A stretch of 12,407 nucleotides of DNA from an uncultured Eubacteriales bacterium (GCA_934385225.1 CAKRPQ010000066.1:1-12407), one strand, 5' to 3'. Counted from the stretch's first letter, positions 1-6,519 are shown. The notes: generated by a model not told the origin, from the sequence alone. Numbers and translations are program-made.

Positions 1-622
1 CAGGATAGTAGGTGCTTGCGTGCGCGAGAATTGCGGGTACGTCCGAGGCAATAAAACCGCCCTCCTCGTTTGCCGAGACGATAAGCGGGCTGTCCTTTCT
101 TATCGCAAAGATGGTGTCGGGAATGCTGTCGAAAATAATTCCGAAAGCATACGAGCCTCTGATTATATCCGCCGCTTCAAAAATCGCCTTGACGGGGTTT
201 CCGAGCTTTACAAAATAGTAGTCGATGAGTTTTGCCGCAACCTCCGTGTCGGTTTCGGAGACGAACGTGTAGCCCTCTTTTTTGAGCATTTCCGCAAGCT
301 CTGCGTAGTTTTCGATTATTCCGTTGTGTACAAGTGCAAGCGACGGAGCTCTGTGCGGGTGCGAATTGAGGTCGGACGGTGCGCCGTGCGTAGCCCATCT
401 TGTGTGACCTATGCCGCAGGTGCCGTCCCAGACTTTGTCCGTCGATTTTATCTTTTCTTCGAGATTGTCGATTCTGCCCTTTGACTTTGCAATGTCGAGT
501 CCGCCTTCTTCCGCAACGGCGATTCCCGCCGAGTCGTAGCCGCGGTATTCAAGCGCGCGAAGTCCTTCAAGCAGTATCGGAACTGTTTTTTTCGTTCCCG
601 TATATCCGATTATACCACACAT
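1..622 (-). CDS. glmS: Glutamine--fructose-6-phosphate aminotransferase, N-terminal part (cut by the window edge)
   Basis: Reading the minus strand from the ATG at 622 gives an open frame of 207 codons that leaves the window at base 1. It begins MCGIIGYTG, so removing Met exposes the Cys that is the nucleophile of class II glutamine amidotransferases. Further family motifs follow: LEYRGYDSAGIA, GIGHTRWATHG, HNGIIENYAEL and SETDTEVAAKLI. Only the glutaminase domain is visible; the SIS isomerase domains lie outside. GlmS makes glucosamine-6-phosphate from fructose-6-phosphate and glutamine, the first committed step to UDP-GlcNAc, in the cytoplasm. It is the last visible gene of a minus-strand operon behind glmM and is preceded by a glmS ribozyme. 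The Shine-Dalgarno is weak (AGGT at 631-634, 8 nt before ATG) and lies directly next to a hairpin, so translation may be controlled too. Identity is not in doubt. Confidence 0.97.
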   Translation of the reverse strand, partial: MCGIIGYTGTKKTVPILLEGLRALEYRGYDSAGIAVAEEGGLDIAKSKGRIDNLEEKIKSTDKVWDGTCGIGHTRWATHGAPSDLNSHPHRAPSLALVHNGIIENYAELAEMLKKEGYTFVSETDTEVAAKLIDYYFVKLGNPVKAIFEAADIIRGSYAFGIIFDSIPDTIFAIRKDSPLIVSANEEGGFIASDVPAILAHASTYYP

Positions 623-635
623 ATGTATATACCTG

Positions 636-673
636 TTCGGATATATGTCCGAATGACCGGACATATGCCCGAT
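636..673. repeat. Two tandem near-palindromes in the glmS leader (candidate operator or RNA hairpin pair)
   Basis: On the plus strand, 636-653 reads TTCGGATATATGTCCGAA, with 6-bp perfect outer arms and one mismatched (G:T type) pair in the centre. Positions 656-673 read ACCGGACATATGCCCGAT. Both share CGGAnATATGnCCG, with starts at 638 and 658, exactly 20 bp apart (about two helical turns). They lie between the ribozyme and the weak glmS Shine-Dalgarno at 631-634. As DNA they look like a double binding site for a dimeric regulator. As RNA each can fold alone, and because both are nearly self-complementary they can also pair with each other. The function is inferred; the symmetry is directly visible. 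Confidence 0.6.
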
Positions 674-699
674 CTTTCATTTGAATTTTTGAAAAAGTG

Positions 700-842
700 T
701 TTTGTTTGTTCTTTTGTTTTACGGTTGTCCGTATATTTGTGTTCAAACTGCGACAGTTTGCGTCTGCCGCGGGAATATCCGCCGAATTTTCGATAATTCC
801 CGTCCTCGTTAACCTTGGTTTATCAAGGTCTGGCGCTTTTCT
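700..842 (-). ncRNA. glmS ribozyme (glucosamine-6-phosphate-activated self-cleaving RNA)
   Basis: On the minus strand downstream of glmM the RNA has the conserved core of the glmS ribozyme: AGCGCCAGA, a P1 hairpin (ACCTTG/CAAGGT), AACGAGGACGGGAAT, TATCGAAAATTCGGCGGAT and ATTCCC. GGGAAT and ATTCCC pair around the TATCGAA...TTCGGCGGA core. A likely P3 (GCGGCAG with CTGTCGC, one G-U) follows, then an AT-rich P4-like arm with ACGG/CCGT. By homology, cleavage should fall between A837 and G836. The family cuts its own mRNA when bound to GlcN-6-P, and in Bacillus the 5'-OH product is degraded by RNase J, giving feedback on GlmS. Here the cut site is about 14 nt after the glmM stop codon, so only the glmS part should be affected. 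The 3' boundary near 700-704 is approximate. Confidence 0.95.
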
Positions 843-850
843 TTACGAAA

Positions 851-2206
851 TTACTTTGCACAGAGACGCTTTTTTATAACGTCGGCTACCTCTGCGGTGA
901 TTTTTTCAATCTGCTCCATGTTTTCGCCCTCAGCCATAACGCGGATAAGAGGCTCTGTACCTGAGGGACGAACAACGATTCTGCCTGTCTTGCCGAGAGC
1001 GTTCTTTGCGTTGTCGATAACGTCCTTTATATCCTTGTCGGTATAGAAGAGCACCTTTGCCTCCGCAGAAACTTTCAGGTTGACAATGGTTTGCGGGTAT
1101 CTTGTCATGACGGACGCGAGTTCAGAGAGCTTTTTGCCCTTGCGAGCGATAAGCGAGAGAAGCTGGCAAGCCGTGAGCTGACCGTCGCCCGTTGTTGCGA
1201 AATCTCTGAAAATTACGTGTCCCGACTGTTCGCCGCCGAACGAATAATCTTCAAGGAGCATTTCTTCAAGCACGAATCTGTCGCCGACCTTTGTCGCGAC
1301 GAATTTGAGACCGTTCGCTTCGCAGAATTTTCCGAAGCCGAAGTTTGTCATGATAGTTCCGACAACTGCGTCGTGGTTCAGTCTTCCTCTTTCTTTGAGG
1401 TCGAGTGCGCATATTGCCATTATCATATCACCGTCGATAATATTTCCTTTTTCGTCGACCGCAAGACATCTGTCCGCGTCTCCGTCAAAGGCAACGCCGC
1501 AGTCGAGCTTGTTTTCGACAACGTATTTTGCGAGGTTTTCGATGTGTGTCGAGCCGCAGTTCGCGTTAATGTTAGAGCCGTCGGGCGTGTCGCAGAGAAT
1601 ATGAGCGTTTGCGCCGAGTTCTTCAAAGAGCTGCCTTGCCGTTCTGCTTGCACTTCCGTTTGAGCAATCGACCGCAATGTTAAGTCCCTTGAACGAGTAG
1701 AGAACACTGCTCTTGACGTGGTCGATGTAATCTTTTGCGGCTTTCTGCGCATACGAAACCTTTCCTACACCTGCGCCTACTGGCGGAGTGAGTCTTGACT
1801 CGTGGTCGAGAACTATCGCTTCGATTCTCTCTTCGAGTGCGTCGGGGAGCTTGTAGCCGTCTCCGCTGAAAATCTTGATTCCGTTGAATTCGGAGGGGTT
1901 GTGAGACGCCGAGATCATAACGCCCGCGTCAGCCTTGTACTTTCCGACAAGATAAGCAACCGCGGGAGTGGGTACAACGCCGAGACTGATAACGTCCGCT
2001 CCCATTGAGCAGATACCTGCCGTGACCGCGCACGAAAGCATATCGGACGATGTTCTTGTGTCCGAACCGACAACGAAAAGCGGTCTGCGGCGGCAACCGT
2101 CTGCGAGAACTTCTGCGGCGGCTCTCCCTATTTCGAGCGCTCTTTCGCAGGTGAGTTCCGTGTTTGCGATGCCTCTTACACCGTCTGTTCCGAAAAGTCT
2201 TCCCAT
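851..2206 (-). CDS. glmM: Phosphoglucosamine mutase GlmM
   Basis: This is a 451-residue protein, full length for GlmM. It begins MGRLFGTDGVRGIAN, as the family does. The phosphoserine loop SASHNP has the active Ser at residue 101. The metal loop DGDADR is at 241-246, the sugar-binding loop GGEQSGH at 324-330, and the phosphate-binding loop RPSGTEPLIRV at 413-423. It converts glucosamine-6-phosphate to glucosamine-1-phosphate in the cytoplasm and needs activation by phosphorylation of the serine. The ATG at 2206 is preceded by an AAAGGA Shine-Dalgarno. The gene follows the upstream acyltransferase gene by 15 nt and is followed within about 10 nt by the glmS ribozyme, so the three belong to one transcript. 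All catalytic motifs are intact. Confidence 0.97.
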   Translation of the reverse strand: MGRLFGTDGVRGIANTELTCERALEIGRAAAEVLADGCRRRPLFVVGSDTRTSSDMLSCAVTAGICSMGADVISLGVVPTPAVAYLVGKYKADAGVMISASHNPSEFNGIKIFSGDGYKLPDALEERIEAIVLDHESRLTPPVGAGVGKVSYAQKAAKDYIDHVKSSVLYSFKGLNIAVDCSNGSASRTARQLFEELGANAHILCDTPDGSNINANCGSTHIENLAKYVVENKLDCGVAFDGDADRCLAVDEKGNIIDGDMIMAICALDLKERGRLNHDAVVGTIMTNFGFGKFCEANGLKFVATKVGDRFVLEEMLLEDYSFGGEQSGHVIFRDFATTGDGQLTACQLLSLIARKGKKLSELASVMTRYPQTIVNLKVSAEAKVLFYTDKDIKDVIDNAKNALGKTGRIVVRPSGTEPLIRVMAEGENMEQIEKITAEVADVIKKRLCAK

Positions 2207-2221
2207 TCTAAAATTCCTTTC

Positions 2222-2890
2222 TTACTGTTTTTTTACGATGTTTTCTCCGCTTTTGAAAATGCTGTAAGCGGGGACAGCTCCTCTTACCGAGGAAAGCGGG
2301 TAAACGTTTGTGTGTTTACCTATGACGGTGCCGGGGTTCAGAACGCTGTTACAGCCTACTTCGACAAAGTCGCCGAGTATCGCGCCCATTTTTTCGAGTC
2401 CCGTTTCGATTTTTTCGTCTCCCGATTTTATCGTCACGAGCGTTTTGTCGCTTTTGACGTTTGACGTCACCGAGCCTGCGCCCATATGCGATTTGTAACC
2501 GAGAACGGAATCACCGACGTAGTTGAAATGCGGAACCTGACAACCGTCCGAGATTATGCAGTTTTTAAGCTCTGTCGAGTTGCCGATGACGCAGCCGTCG
2601 CCGACAAGAGCGCTGCCGCGTATAAACGCGCATTGCCGGACTTCTGTGTTTTCACCGATGACGGCGGGCGCGGATATCGACGCGAGAGGGCTGACTTTCG
2701 CGCTTTTCGCGATCCAGACGTTCTTCGACGGAGAATAATACTTTTCGCTTTCAAGAGTTTTTCCGTATTCAAGAATGAAATCCTTAATGTGCGGAAGAAT
2801 CTCCCAAGGGTATTCACAGGAGAAAATCAGCTTCTCTGCGGCGCTGTGACCCCTCTCAAAAAGCTCGCTGCATTTTAGTTCACCTTTCAA
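2222..2890 (-). CDS. Left-handed beta-helix acyltransferase resembling the C-terminal half of GlmU
   Basis: The protein has 222 residues and starts at TTG (2888-2890). The TTG is supported by an ideal Shine-Dalgarno, AAGGAGGTGA, ending about 5 nt before it, and there is no nearby in-frame ATG. Residues 1-50 are helical. From about residue 55 to 200 there are hexapeptide repeats typical of a left-handed beta-helix (for example ASISAPAVIGENTEV). Residues 119-126, VPHFNYVG, followed by D and later GAGSVTSN, match the GlmU acetyltransferase signature PHxxYxGD...GAGTITxN, with His121 and Tyr124 at the catalytic positions. The N-terminal nucleotidyltransferase domain of GlmU (about 230 residues with GxGxRM) is absent. 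The position directly before glmM and glmS suggests acetylation of glucosamine-1-phosphate. That role is inferred; other sugar-nucleotide-type beta-helix transferases remain possible. Similar stand-alone proteins are often named UDP-GlcNAc pyrophosphorylase, which this one cannot be by itself. Confidence 0.8.
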   Translation of the reverse strand: MKGELKCSELFERGHSAAEKLIFSCEYPWEILPHIKDFILEYGKTLESEKYYSPSKNVWIAKSAKVSPLASISAPAVIGENTEVRQCAFIRGSALVGDGCVIGNSTELKNCIISDGCQVPHFNYVGDSVLGYKSHMGAGSVTSNVKSDKTLVTIKSGDEKIETGLEKMGAILGDFVEVGCNSVLNPGTVIGKHTNVYPLSSVRGAVPAYSIFKSGENIVKKQ

Positions 2891-2928
2891 TTTTTCACCT
2901 CCTTATATGACATTGATAATATATGTAA

Positions 2929-2944
2929 ACGCGCGCCAGCGCGT
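2929..2944 (-). terminator. Short GC-rich hairpin between lipoprotein and acyltransferase genes (weak attenuator candidate)
   Basis: On the minus strand ACGCGC-TGGC-GCGCGT forms a perfect 6-bp stem with a 4-nt loop, starting 12 nt after the lipoprotein stop. It is followed by only three T residues (TTTACATATATT), so it is a poor intrinsic terminator. It could reduce readthrough into the acyltransferase-glmM-glmS part or protect the 3' end of the lipoprotein message. No separate promoter was recognised for the acyltransferase gene in the 66-nt gap. Confidence 0.4.
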
Positions 2945-2956
2945 CTGCATCGTGTT

Positions 2957-3751
2957 TCAGTCGAGCGTCGGAAAGGACGTAAAGTGCCAGCCGTCGCCCT
3001 TGTTTTCGAAAATGTAGTCGATGAAAACCACATTGTCCGTGTCGTCCTCGCTCATTTTTTCGTAAGTGATTTTTTCGGTATATCTGAAAAGAGAGTCGGT
3101 GAATTTGCTGAGGAAAAATTCGTCCGAAATGACCTCTCTGTCGTTTGCATCCGCTATTTTCAGCTCTTTTACTTCATATTCCGTTTCGGGCGGCATAAAG
3201 CAAAGGGTGTTTTCTATTGTGGTGTAGTATTCTTTTGCGAGACTGCAAAGTTCTTCCGCATACTTCGGCGCAAAGGTCGAAGTTATGTATTCCGTAAACT
3301 GATCGAACGGGTCTTTGACATTTTCTCCGCTTTCCGCGGTGTCCGCATTATCTTCAATAAACGGAAAATCAACCTTGTAGTAAAGATTTCCGTCGCTGTC
3401 GGAGAAAGTGGCTTTGTCTGCGTTGTAGGGAATGTTTTCCTTGTAGGGCGGCAGCAATTTTATGAGCTCTACGGCACTTTCGTACTTTAATTTTATGAAC
3501 TGCACCGCTTTTTCGTTATCGACAGGTGTGCGGAGCAGACCCGTATCCTCGGTTTCGGGAACGGTGGTTTCGGCAGCTTTCGTTTCAGTCACAGCGGGTA
3601 GAGTTTCGGCGATTGTGTCCGAAACGGTCTCGGTGTCGATCGTTTCACCGCCATCTTTTTTGCAGGAGGAAAGCGAAAAGGCTGTTCCCAAACCCAGCGC
3701 GAGGACAAGCGAAAAGGATATTATTTTTACGGATATTTTATTTTTTTTCAT
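2957..3751 (-). CDS. Putative lipoprotein of unknown function, first gene of the amino-sugar operon
   Basis: The 264-residue protein begins MKKNKISVKIISFSLVLALG, a signal peptide with a positive N-terminus and a hydrophobic core. It ends in the lipobox LSSC with the lipidated Cys at residue 30, so the mature protein should be anchored on the outer face of the membrane. Residues 33-72 form a Thr/Glu/Val-rich low-complexity linker. The rest (about 75-264) looks like a soluble mixed alpha/beta domain rich in Asp, Glu, Tyr and Phe that I do not recognise. Its C-terminus, ENKGDGWHFTSFPTLD, is of the kind seen in NTF2-like or DUF-type lipoproteins, but that is only an impression. ATG 3751 has the Shine-Dalgarno CGGAGG about 8 nt upstream and a perfect consensus promoter. 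It lies 66 nt ahead of the acyltransferase gene. No function can be assigned. Confidence 0.85.
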   Translation of the reverse strand: MKKNKISVKIISFSLVLALGLGTAFSLSSCKKDGGETIDTETVSDTIAETLPAVTETKAAETTVPETEDTGLLRTPVDNEKAVQFIKLKYESAVELIKLLPPYKENIPYNADKATFSDSDGNLYYKVDFPFIEDNADTAESGENVKDPFDQFTEYITSTFAPKYAEELCSLAKEYYTTIENTLCFMPPETEYEVKELKIADANDREVISDEFFLSKFTDSLFRYTEKITYEKMSEDDTDNVVFIDYIFENKGDGWHFTSFPTLD

Positions 3752-3782
3752 AATGAAACCTCCGTATTTGATTAACTATAAT

Positions 3783-3811
3783 ATTATACTTCAAAATCGC
3801 ATTTTTGTCAA
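3783..3811 (-). promoter_or_regulatory. Perfect vegetative promoter, TTGACA-N17-TATAAT, for the lipoprotein/glm operon
   Basis: On the minus strand TTGACA (3806-3811) is followed after exactly 17 nt by TATAAT (3783-3788). This is the full housekeeping sigma consensus. Transcription should begin near 3776 and give a leader of about 25 nt with the CGGAGG Shine-Dalgarno of the lipoprotein gene. No other strong promoter was found before glmM or glmS, so it probably drives the whole operon. Confidence 0.9.
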
Positions 3812-3855
3812 GTGACCTGTGATAGTCAATAATACCGAAAATAAACGCGCGGAAC

Positions 3856-3884
3856 GCATAAAAAAGTGCAATTCGGAAAAACTG
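3856..3884 (+). promoter_or_regulatory. Possible forespore (sigma-F/sigma-G type) promoter for spoVAD-spoVAE
   Basis: GCATA at 3856-3860 fits the GYATA/GMATR -35 of the forespore sigma factors. After 14 nt, GGAAAAACTG (3875-3884) fits the sigma-F -10 pattern GGnnAnAHTR. A sigma-G CATnnTA box is not seen. The spoVA operon of Bacillus is forespore-expressed under sigma-G, whose recognition overlaps that of sigma-F. The match is made by eye in a 93-nt AT-rich gap, so it is tentative. Confidence 0.4.
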
Positions 3885-3912
3885 AAAGTGATAAAATATA
3901 CGGAGTGGTAAA

Positions 3913-4920
3913 ATGAAAAAATCAATAATCAGGCTTGGCGTGCCGATCCTCGGTTCTGCGTCCGTCGTCGGAAAGAAGGAACACGACGGTCCTATCGGCG
4001 ACGTCTTCGACCTTCACGATGAGGATGACACTTTCGGGCAGAAAACATGGGAAAAAGCCGAGGCAGAAATGCAGCGCCTTGCGGCTAATACCGCGCTCAA
4101 AAAATGCGGTATGACAGAGAAGGATATAGGGGTAATGTTTGCGGGTGACCTTGTCAATCAGTGTACAAGTTCCGCTTACGGACTTCTTGATTTTTATGTT
4201 CCGTATTTCGGGCTTTACGGTGCCTGTTCGACTGCGGTGGAGGGACTTATACTTTCGTCGGTAATGACAAAAAACGGTATATACGAGCACGCGATGTCGG
4301 TTGCTTCGTCGCACAACTGCTCCGCGGAGCGGCAGTTCAGAACGCCGATAGAATACGGCGCGCAGCGCTCGCCTACGGCACAGTGGACCGTAACGGGCGC
4401 GGCGGCGTTTATTCTCGGAAGTGCGGACAGTGCAAGCGGAAAGGCGGAGATAGTCGATGCAATGCCGGGCATATCCGTAGAAAAGGGAATACGAGACGCG
4501 TCTAATATGGGCGCGGCAATGGCACCTGCGGCGACGGACACGCTGCTTAGATACTTTGCCGAGAGCGGAAAGAAACCGTCCGATTTCGATGTCATTGCGA
4601 CGGGAGATCTCGGTTTTGAAGGGAATGCGATCCTTCGTGACCTTCTCCACGCCGAGGGAATAACGGACGGACTTGACCGTCTTAACGACTGCGGCATGAT
4701 GATTTACAGCCGAGGGGAACAGGACACACATTCGGGCGGGTCGGGCTGCGGGTGCAGTGCCGCGGTCTTTGCGTCTTACTTTTTGCCGAGGCTTGAAGAC
4801 GGCAGAATAAAAAATATGCTCCTTATCGGCACGGGAGCGCTTATGAGCCCTGACAGCATAAAGCAGGGTCTCGGAATACCGGGTATCGCGCATCTCATTT
4901 GCGTTAAAGGAGCTGTGTAA
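3913..4920 (+). CDS. spoVAD: Stage V sporulation protein AD (dipicolinate-binding, thiolase fold)
   Basis: The 335-residue product has the normal SpoVAD length and opens with the typical MKKSIIRLGVPILGSASVVG. The thiolase/KAS-III-like fold shows in LYGACSTAVEG (residues 101-111, Cys105 at the position of the thiolase nucleophile), HSGGSGCGCSA (273-283) and the C-terminal GTGALMSP (307-314). In Bacillus, SpoVAD binds dipicolinic acid and works with other SpoVA proteins to bring Ca-DPA into the forespore and let it out in germination. Start ATG 3913 has a GGAG-type Shine-Dalgarno (CGGAGTGG). spoVAE follows after one base. The usual upstream partner spoVAC is not here: the next gene upstream is a divergent lipoprotein gene. 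Confidence 0.95.
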   Translation: MKKSIIRLGVPILGSASVVGKKEHDGPIGDVFDLHDEDDTFGQKTWEKAEAEMQRLAANTALKKCGMTEKDIGVMFAGDLVNQCTSSAYGLLDFYVPYFGLYGACSTAVEGLILSSVMTKNGIYEHAMSVASSHNCSAERQFRTPIEYGAQRSPTAQWTVTGAAAFILGSADSASGKAEIVDAMPGISVEKGIRDASNMGAAMAPAATDTLLRYFAESGKKPSDFDVIATGDLGFEGNAILRDLLHAEGITDGLDRLNDCGMMIYSRGEQDTHSGGSGCGCSAAVFASYFLPRLEDGRIKNMLLIGTGALMSPDSIKQGLGIPGIAHLICVKGAV

Positions 4921-4921
4921 A

Positions 4922-5290
4922 ATGGGTAGTATTATGGATTATGTATGGGCTTTCGTCGTTGGCGGAGTGCTTTGCGTTATCGCGCAGATTCTTATAGATA
5001 AAACCGCGCTTACACCCGCTCGGATACTCGTCTGCTACGTTGTCGTCGGCGTAATTTTCGGAGCGGTCGGTCTTTACGAGCCGCTTGTGAAGTTTGCGGG
5101 TGCGGGCGCAACGACGCCTCTTACAGGCTTCGGGTATCTGATTTCAAAGGGCGTAAAGAAAGCCGTCGGCGAAAAGGGACTTCTCGGTGCTCTTACAGGC
5201 GGTCTTACAGCCGCTGCGGGAGGAATTTCGGCGGCAATTTGTTTCGGTTATCTTGCGGCACTCCTTTTCAGAGGAAAACCGAAAGGGTAA
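4922..5290 (+). CDS. spoVAE: Stage V sporulation protein AE (SpoVAE/SpoVAEb type membrane protein)
   Basis: This is a small hydrophobic protein of 122 residues with likely membrane segments at about 8-26, 34-52 and 91-115. A Gly/Ala/Thr-rich stretch, GAGATTPLTGFGYLISKG, lies in the middle and is characteristic of SpoVAE. The protein is part of the forespore Ca-dipicolinate transport apparatus. ATG 4922 lies one base after the spoVAD stop and has AAAGGAG, inside the end of spoVAD, 9 nt upstream. A second in-frame ATG at 4934 is possible but worse placed. The two genes should be translated from one message. The stop codon (5288-5290) is only 2 bp from that of the convergent methyltransferase gene, leaving no room for a terminator between them. 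Confidence 0.93.
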   Translation: MGSIMDYVWAFVVGGVLCVIAQILIDKTALTPARILVCYVVVGVIFGAVGLYEPLVKFAGAGATTPLTGFGYLISKGVKKAVGEKGLLGALTGGLTAAAGGISAAICFGYLAALLFRGKPKG

Positions 5291-5292
5291 AA

Positions 5293-6414
5293 TCATTTTT
5301 TCACGGGTTTGAAGAACTGGTAGAGGTTGCAGGGAATCATACCGTTGTAGAGCTTCCGTTTTTTGTCGGCGCGTCTGCCGTATAGACGCTCAAAGTCCTC
5401 GCAGGACGTCAGAACGTATATCTGCCAAGGCGAAAGAGCCGAAAAGACGCGCCCCATTTTTCCGTAAAGCTCGCGAACCTCTTTTTCCGTCATCATACGC
5501 TCGCCGTAGGGCGGATTGCAGACGATCGTACCGCGCCTGTCGGGTTTTTCGATAGTCAGGGCATTCTTTTTGAATATTTTTATGTGCGTCGCAACACCCG
5601 CTCTTTCGGCGTTTGCCTTTGCGTATTCGAGAACCGAGGCATCGATGTCGGAGGCATATACTTCAAAGCCCGATTTGTCGTTTATCTTCGATTTTGCCTC
5701 ATCGCGTGCCTCGTCCCACGAGTCGCCGGGAAGACAGGAGAAACACTCACCCGCAAAAGAACGGGAAAGTCCGGGCGCGCGGTTTGTCATTATCATCGCG
5801 GCTTCGATCGCTATCGTTCCCGACCCGCAGAAAGGATCCCAGAAAAGCACGTCCTCGCGAGGTCTTGATGTGAGCGCGACCGCCGCCGCGAGCGTTTCGC
5901 GAAGAGGCGCCGCACCCGCCGCCGGTCTGTAACCGCGCTTGTGGAGAGGTGTTCCCGAAGTGTCTATCATCAGCGTGGCGACGTCCTTGAAGATGAAAAA
6001 TTCAATCTGATATTTGTCGCCGTCCTCCGATAGCCATTCGGAACGGTATTTTTCGCCAAGGCGGCTCGCAACCGCCTTTTTTATTATGCTCTGGCAGTCG
6101 GGAACCGAAAAGAGAGTGCTTTTTATCGCGTGTCCCTTGACGGGAAATGCGTCCTTTCTGCCGATATATTCTTCCCATTGGAGTGCCTTTGTGCCGTCGA
6201 AAAGTTCTGTGAATGTCGTCGCCGTGAAACTTCCGATTTTTATAAAAATATGTTCCGCGGTTCTTAAATTTATGTTTGCTCTTGCGGCGTCATCGGGGCT
6301 TCCCTCGAATGTGACGCGTCCGTCTATCGTTTCAATTCTTTTTAGTCCGAGCGCGTCGATTTCTTCTCCGAGTTGTTTTTCAAGCCCGAACAGGCAGGTT
6401 GCGACGAATTGCAT
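5293..6414 (-). CDS. THUMP-domain class I SAM-dependent RNA methyltransferase (RlmL/YpsC family)
   Basis: The protein has 373 residues. The N-terminal part (about 1-60, MQFVATCLFGLEKQLGEEI) and the following THUMP region (about 60-155) bind RNA. The Rossmann methyltransferase domain follows, with SAM-binding motif I DPFCGSGT at 193-200, a motif II-type acidic end in EVYASDID (251-258) and the catalytic NPPYGER at 300-306, as in guanine-N2 methyltransferases of large rRNA. The nearest named relatives are E. coli RlmL (N-terminal half, m2G2445 of 23S rRNA) and B. subtilis YpsC; the exact target base cannot be read from sequence. ATG 6414 follows an AAAGGA Shine-Dalgarno at a rather long distance (13 nt) and a perfect promoter. 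The gene appears to be a single-gene unit that converges on spoVAE. Confidence 0.93.
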   Translation of the reverse strand: MQFVATCLFGLEKQLGEEIDALGLKRIETIDGRVTFEGSPDDAARANINLRTAEHIFIKIGSFTATTFTELFDGTKALQWEEYIGRKDAFPVKGHAIKSTLFSVPDCQSIIKKAVASRLGEKYRSEWLSEDGDKYQIEFFIFKDVATLMIDTSGTPLHKRGYRPAAGAAPLRETLAAAVALTSRPREDVLFWDPFCGSGTIAIEAAMIMTNRAPGLSRSFAGECFSCLPGDSWDEARDEAKSKINDKSGFEVYASDIDASVLEYAKANAERAGVATHIKIFKKNALTIEKPDRRGTIVCNPPYGERMMTEKEVRELYGKMGRVFSALSPWQIYVLTSCEDFERLYGRRADKKRKLYNGMIPCNLYQFFKPVKK

Positions 6415-6451
6415 TTTCGTTTTATCGTCCTTTCGCTTTTTAGATAATGTA

Positions 6452-6480
6452 ATTATACTTTAAACGCTGCGTTTTGTCAA
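6452..6480 (-). promoter_or_regulatory. Perfect vegetative promoter, TTGACA-N17-TATAAT, for the RNA methyltransferase
   Basis: On the minus strand TTGACA (6475-6480) and TATAAT (6452-6457) are separated by exactly 17 nt, with a start expected near 6445. The upstream side (6481-6519) is a run of A/T tracts that may act as an UP element for this promoter and for the divergent one at 6520-6549. Confidence 0.9.
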
Positions 6481-6519
6481 TAGTGGTGTTTTTTTTAATT
6501 AAAAACTTGATTTTTTATA

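Noticed and set aside
1091..1663. A 190-codon plus-strand open frame opposite glmM
   Set aside because: It is a mirror frame of the conserved glmM coding sequence, without a ribosome site or recognisable motifs.
2929..2944. A strong terminator separating the lipoprotein from the glm genes
   Set aside because: The stem is only 6 bp with a three-T tail and no promoter was found after it; kept only as a weak attenuator candidate.
3752..3912. A riboswitch or small gene in the divergent lipoprotein/spoVAD gap
   Set aside because: Only two promoters and two ribosome sites could be seen; no structured element or open frame with a ribosome site was found.
3922..4893. A 323-codon minus-strand open frame opposite spoVAD
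   Set aside because: The Arg/His/Cys-rich product has no family resemblance, and spoVAD on the other strand is certain.
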